A stretch of DNA of 14,606 nt from SM23-78 sp041479965 (GTDB lineage Archaea > Nanobdellota > Nanobdellia > Woesearchaeales > SM23-78). Of the stretch, positions 12,839-14,606 are shown piece by piece (positions within the stretch are counted from its first letter, which is position 1; every line of letters starts with the position of its first letter). Where the stretch lies: assembly GCA_041479965.1 (NCBI GenBank), contig JBGOZE010000026.1:1-14606 (forward strand), written 5' to 3'. Made by a program: the position numbers and the translations under genes. The notes beneath the pieces were generated by a model. That model saw only the letters and a list, made by a program, of their open reading frames with translations. It was not told the DNA's origin and searched no databases.

Positions 12839-13374
12839 GAAGATTGATGAGGAATAAGCGGGGAATCGCAGAGGAGATATCTGACACAGCCTTCGCTCTC
12901 TTGATATTGTTCATAGGGATTTCCTTGATGACTTATATCTCATCGCTGAACAAGGCAGATAGGGAGAATAAAGGAGCTTCTTTCATGGGCCAGGCTATCT
13001 TTGAGAACGCTATTGGAGTGTATCTTAAAGAGCCAGTTACTATTGACGGCCAGACCATTTCCATGACAGACCTGATTGTGCTGGCAGCTGAGTCAAAATC
13101 TACTACTTCTGATTATTCTAAGCTCTGGAAGCAGAAGACAGATGCTTTTTTCAATTCAATTGCAGATAATCTTAATACTTATGCCGTGGATATTGACCTT
13201 TCTCTTGAAGGAAAGCACCTGATGGATGCAGGATTCGGAAGCTATGTTGAAAGAAAGCCAGGCTATTTCTCAATCATCTACCTGCCCAGCCATTCTGGCA
13301 AGATAATCACAGTCGACATAGCTTGGACACAGCACATACAATCATATCAAGTCAAACCAAGAGGCGGACCCTGA
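12835..13374 (+). CDS. Pilin-like protein, 179 residues, unknown
   Basis: The start MRRLMRNKRG then IAEEISDTA has two glutamates near the predicted cut, a good prepilin pattern, and the helix covers about 19-38. A polar ectodomain follows with DGQTISMTDLIVLAAES, a helix region (KLWKQKTDAFFNSIADNL) and C-terminal strands (GYFSIIYLPS, KIITVDIAW). There are no cysteines. It overlaps the preceding gene by four bases and is nine bases from the peptidase gene, so it is likely a dedicated partner of the peptidase. The family is unknown. Confidence 0.78.
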   Translation: MRRLMRNKRGIAEEISDTAFALLILFIGISLMTYISSLNKADRENKGASFMGQAIFENAIGVYLKEPVTIDGQTISMTDLIVLAAESKSTTSDYSKLWKQKTDAFFNSIADNLNTYAVDIDLSLEGKHLMDAGFGSYVERKPGYFSIIYLPSHSGKIITVDIAWTQHIQSYQVKPRGGP

Positions 13375-13383
13375 AGATAAAAC

Positions 13384-14606
13384 ATGGGAAAGACAAAATT
13401 CAGGACAAATAAGAAGGCCATCGGGCTACTTCTGTTTCCGACAATGGCTTTCATGGCTGGATTGGTTCTCTTCCTGATGTTTAAGGTTCCTGACATCGGA
13501 GATTATATCGGCTCAAAGCAATCCGCTGTTCTCAGGGCTGTTGGCCAGGGAGAAGAGCAATTGGCTTTTGTCGACACTGCTGCTAAGATGGCTGCTTTGC
13601 AGAGCATCATGGACCTGGGAGAGAGCGGAGGGTTCTACGCAGATGTGGGTGATGATTCCAATGGATTGATGGAAGAATATCCTTGCGATAGGTTCGGCTA
13701 TAACCTGTGGAATGATAAAGCCACTCAGTGCTGGCCTGGTGCTGATAATCTCAAGAAAGCCTATCAATCATATTTTGAGAAGAACCTCAAGAATGATTAT
13801 TTCAGTCAGCACCCTGAAAAGACTTTCAGCAGAGTGAACTATGCTTATCAGACAGATTTCAGCAGCGCTAGCGGCATCATCATCCGGGGGATTACTCAGG
13901 ATTCTATTCCTTTGGCAATTGTCTCTCAAAAGCAAGTAGTCAAAAGAGAGATTTCTTCTTCTGACAAGATCCTTGATAAGGAGCCAACAACCAAGTGCTG
14001 TGATGGCCAATGCGTTGAGAGCATTGCCGAGAGGTATTATAGCAAGTACGGCCCTAGCAGCTCGATAAAGCTTTTCTATGTTTGGGGAGGAGCAACTCCT
14101 TATTCTATACAAGAGACTATCAAAGACCTGGAAAAGAAAGGAAAAGAATCTTTCTTTGACGGAGCCAACATTTCCACCATCCAGCCAGAAGGCAATACCA
14201 TGAGATCAGGTCAATTGACTACTACTGGCTTTGACTGCTCTGGCTTTGTGTGGTGGGTTTACAAGCACGCTGAGCTGAGTGATTTCTATAATAGAAAAGG
14301 AGCAGGAGAATATGAGCAATATGCTCGGGAGAAAAACTATAAACTGATTTGTGATTTCAAATCAACCCAATGCACCAAGGAGATCATGGCAAGCGATGCC
14401 CAGCCAGGAGACTTAGTGTTCTTGTACACTGAGCAGAAGACAAGCGTAGGCCACGTAGCTGTCTATGCAGGCAACAGTCAAATAATTGATTCTTCAGGCG
14501 ACAAGAATGGCATTGACAAGAGGCCTCTACCTGATAGCTGGTATGAACGCATGTCTGTCTTCAGGTTCCCTTATAATACTGGATGCACGAGCACTCCAGT
14601 TCAGGC
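13384..14606 (+). CDS. NlpC/P60-type cysteine peptidase with pilin-like anchor (3' end missing)
   Basis: The 407 visible residues run off the right edge. The N-terminus MGKTKFRTNKKA then IGLLLFPTM has the same basic-plus-helix form as the upstream genes (helix about 14-34). A region of about 240 residues follows, including the cysteine cluster KCCDGQC. The catalytic domain starts near 275: FDCSGFVWWVYK carries the nucleophile C285, QPGDLVFLY follows, and GHVAVYAG carries H357. The third, polar position appears to be in QIIDSSG, where D replaces the more usual H. NlpC/P60 enzymes usually cut amide bonds in bacterial peptidoglycan, which archaea lack. The target may therefore be a bacterial wall, a host surface layer or pseudo-substrates at the cell's own surface. 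It is the last visible gene of the unit starting at 11949. Confidence 0.86.
   Translation, partial: MGKTKFRTNKKAIGLLLFPTMAFMAGLVLFLMFKVPDIGDYIGSKQSAVLRAVGQGEEQLAFVDTAAKMAALQSIMDLGESGGFYADVGDDSNGLMEEYPCDRFGYNLWNDKATQCWPGADNLKKAYQSYFEKNLKNDYFSQHPEKTFSRVNYAYQTDFSSASGIIIRGITQDSIPLAIVSQKQVVKREISSSDKILDKEPTTKCCDGQCVESIAERYYSKYGPSSSIKLFYVWGGATPYSIQETIKDLEKKGKESFFDGANISTIQPEGNTMRSGQLTTTGFDCSGFVWWVYKHAELSDFYNRKGAGEYEQYAREKNYKLICDFKSTQCTKEIMASDAQPGDLVFLYTEQKTSVGHVAVYAGNSQIIDSSGDKNGIDKRPLPDSWYERMSVFRFPYNTGCTSTPVQ

Noticed and set aside
13513..14112. Minus-strand open frames of 84 and 114 codons
   Set aside because: They are shadows of the NlpC/P60 gene, whose catalytic motifs and continuous frame are clear.
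3822..14606. Reading the array as an archaellum or a standard type IV pilus operon
   Set aside because: No ArlB-like major subunit, ArlI/PilB ATPase or ArlJ/TadC platform protein is present, and the ectodomains do not match known archaellins.
1..14606. CRISPR array, transposon, tRNA or rRNA
   Set aside because: I saw no regularly spaced repeats, transposase motifs, terminal inverted repeats, tRNA-like cloverleafs or rRNA segments.

Overview
The window comes from an archaeon with a compact genome, most likely a DPANN lineage of the Woesearchaeota/Pacearchaeota kind. This placement is an inference from gene content, not from a marker-gene search. The archaeal evidence is an archaeal Sec61-beta, an archaeal NAC protein, an RNase P RNA driven by a TATA box, many TATA-like boxes (TTTAAATA, TTATAAAT) about 25 bases before starts or leaders, and a long run of proteins with prepilin-like (class III) N-termini. 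Genes are tightly packed, with ATGA overlaps.

Left part (1-3800), mostly minus strand, with housekeeping and small unknown genes. It holds a truncated THUMP-domain RNA methyltransferase (1-609), a MinD/ParA-like ATPase whose P-loop lysine is replaced by asparagine (656-1432), two overlapping helical proteins that look like diverged paralogs (1472-1930, 1899-2396), a seven-helix membrane protein on the plus strand (2504-3181), the nascent-chain protein NAC (3185-3532) and the translocon subunit Sec61-beta (3554-3721). Several of these have a TATA box placed so that transcripts would be leaderless or nearly so.

Centre and right (3822-14606), plus strand: 14 consecutive ORFs, each starting with a short basic N-terminus of the type K-K/R-G/A followed by one hydrophobic helix. 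This is the pattern recognised by archaeal prepilin peptidases. The first four (3822, 4686, 4975, 5294) carry, just outside the membrane, a six-cysteine module with spacing C-x6/7-C-x3-C-x(12-23)-C-x(5-10)-CC, which resembles the spacing of beta-defensins. Two of the 14 genes are only 41 and 54 codons long. The larger ones carry beta-rich, calcium-binding-like or cysteine-rich ectodomains. The last one, cut by the window edge, carries an NlpC/P60 cysteine peptidase domain. Between the first two pilin-like paralogs, on the opposite strand, lies the RNase P RNA gene (4133-4561).

TATA boxes at about 3770, 4621, 7276 and 11917 divide the array into transcription units 3822-4082, 4686-7255, 7331-11898 and 11949 onward. 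The simplest reading is a multi-component cell-surface assembly of pilin-like subunits ending in a cell-wall-type hydrolase. No secretion ATPase, platform protein or prepilin peptidase is in the window, so the machine's motor, if it has one, is elsewhere. I do not recognise this locus as a named system.
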